NCBI GenBank assembly: GCA_950295325.1
Contig: OX485806.1
Span: forward strand, 47,365,169-47,425,168
Length of the DNA stretch: 60,000 bases
Direction: 5' to 3'
From: Polytrichum commune
Lineage: Eukaryota > Streptophyta > Polytrichopsida > Polytrichales > Polytrichaceae
Part shown: piece by piece, positions 59,125-60,000 of the stretch
Layout: each line of letters starts with the position of its first letter
Position numbering within the stretch: the first letter of the stretch is position 1
Notes under the pieces: generated by a model
What the model saw: only the letters and a program-made list of their open reading frames with translations
What the model was told of the DNA's origin: nothing
The model's database searches: none
Position numbers and translations under genes: made by a program

Positions 59125-59560
59125 GAGCGTCGACTTTTGACCCCCGGAGGAGGCTCCTCCGCCATCATTGGGCCTGCGAGTCACTCCAAAGACGGGACGG
59201 CTTCGAAGAAACATCGTACCTTTTAGTTTAGACTTAAGCATGCGGTTGTAGGTAGATCAAAATTAGGCAAGCAGGGTTTAGGATATTTTTGAGTTTTTGG
59301 CAAAACTGTAAATTCAAATTTTTTGTCAGCGCAAAAAAAAAATTGAGATCCGGAAATTCCGCAAAGGGCGAAATTCCGGATTTCTCGCTACTAGGGTTTT
59401 CTGGCCGACCAACTGGGCCGCCACCCGTAGTTAGGGATTACAGTCTCTACTTAAGGCTGAATAAGGAGCAGGAGAAGGGTTCTCTTCTTCATTGTTGTAT
59501 TTTGTCGCTCCCCACTCAATAAAGCTCTAGTTCTCAATCTATTCTGATTTGTTTGGTGCA
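59125..59560 (+). promoter_or_regulatory. 3' region of the single-ORF element with poly(A) signal
   Basis: After the ORF there is an A/T-richer stretch with a poly-A run (59332-59341), a 'tctacttaaggctg' TATA-like block at about 59447, and AATAAA at 59518-59523. The order TATA then poly(A) signal is that of an LTR R region, but LTR borders were not found. Confidence 0.45.
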
Positions 59561-59639
59561 CGGACTGTTAGGAGAATGTTGCAGCTCTAGAGGGAATGAA
59601 TGAGCAAGAAGTACGGATAGAACAAAAGAGAGGAAACCC

Positions 59640-60000
59640 GGATCGGATCCGACTGCAGTACTATGGATCATTTCTGAGTGTAGTGGGAAGGAAACCTCAT
59701 TATTCCGGATGTCTGGGTAAAGACTATGTGAGATAGCCGTCGTTAGGAATGGGTAAGATAAGGGAGGTGCCGGACTTACGCCATCCAACCTTCTGAAAAG
59801 GTCTCACAGCCCTTGGACGGGGCAATCCGGAAAGTGGTACGGATCGCCCAGTTATCTCAGATTTAGTAGAGCCTAAATTCGCTGTAGCCGGATCGGTCTG
59901 TCGGAAGGAGGAGAGAAACCGGAGCGATTAGGATTCCGGTCCGGAGGTCATTTCCGACGTGTAGTGGGAAGGAAACCTCATTATTCCGGATGATTGGATA
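59640..60000 (+). repeat. Tandem or direct repeat with 281 bp spacing at the window edge
   Basis: An exact 32 bp match beginning 'gtagtgggaaggaaacctca' occurs at 59680-59711 and 59961-59992. The bases upstream of both copies are also similar ('ggatcatttctgagt' and 'ggtcatttccgacgt'). The second copy runs to the window edge, so the number of units is unknown. Confidence 0.85.

Larger units (their letters stand above)
56675..60000 (+). mobile_element. CCGG-rich single-ORF retroelement (probably non-autonomous), right end outside window
   Basis: The left end, TGTGGGAGCCCAAAAATCC, resembles the termini of the LTRs at 8298 and 23744, and follows the Gag region of the sixth gypsy element. The whole segment is GC-rich and unusually full of CCGGA and TCCGG words in both coding and non-coding parts. 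It has a leader, one long ORF (57186-59124), and downstream a TATA-like region, AATAAA (59518-59523) and a tandem repeat. No RT, integrase or protease is seen. This suggests a non-autonomous element with a gag-like gene. Whether 56675-57180 is an LTR could not be shown because its partner would lie beyond the window. Confidence 0.6.

Overview
This 60 kb window looks like nuclear DNA of a land plant with a large, repeat-swollen genome. The mix of Ty3/gypsy and Ty1/copia relics, solo LTRs and a methylation-decay signature fits a gymnosperm, fern or similar lineage; I cannot name the species. I find no intact host gene, rRNA or functional tRNA. Almost all recognisable sequence is decayed mobile DNA: in-frame stops (often where CAG, CAA or CGA is expected), frameshifts, internal deletions and nested insertions.

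Layout. 1-8.3 kb: AT-rich, with dispersed repeats but no convincing gene. 8.3-11.1 kb: a GC-rich LTR-like insertion of about 2.8 kb that splits a dispersed repeat and carries a tRNA-like sequence. 11.1-17.4 kb: AT-rich with weak repeats. 17.4-17.6 kb: a copia-type LTR followed by a tRNA-iMet-like primer-binding site. 18.2-22.6 kb: a plus-strand Ty3/gypsy relic in the order gag (two zinc knuckles), protease, C5-cytosine DNA methyltransferase, reverse transcriptase, RNase H. 22.6-29.5 kb: a minus-strand gypsy gag-protease relic split by three solo LTRs, each with a target-site duplication. 31.3-33.0 kb: a shrunken LTR of family R, then a copia RT-RNase H with polypurine tract and 3' LTR. 33.9-36.3 kb: a minus-strand gypsy relic. 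37.1-38.3 and 40.1-40.6 kb: further copies of the repeat split at 8.3 kb. 40.7-43.7 kb: a plus-strand gypsy relic. 43.8-45.4 kb: a minus-strand copia RT piece and a plus-strand gypsy gag. 45.4-55.0 kb: three copies of an unclassified repeat (X1, X2, X3; X3 inverted), mixed with R-family LTRs and a 334 bp MITE. 55.0-56.7 kb: a minus-strand gypsy relic. 56.7-60.0 kb: a CCGG-rich, less decayed element with one long gag-like, coiled-coil ORF and no visible polymerase.

The most interesting object is the methyltransferase inside the gypsy element. Its motifs I, IV, VI, VIII, IX and X are visible in order, its first half is in the same frame as the protease, and it lies between protease and RT. Retrotransposons carrying DNA methyltransferases have been reported in charophyte algae and dinoflagellates. 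A copy in what looks like a land plant deserves attention. This copy is dead, but the family may have living members elsewhere in the genome.
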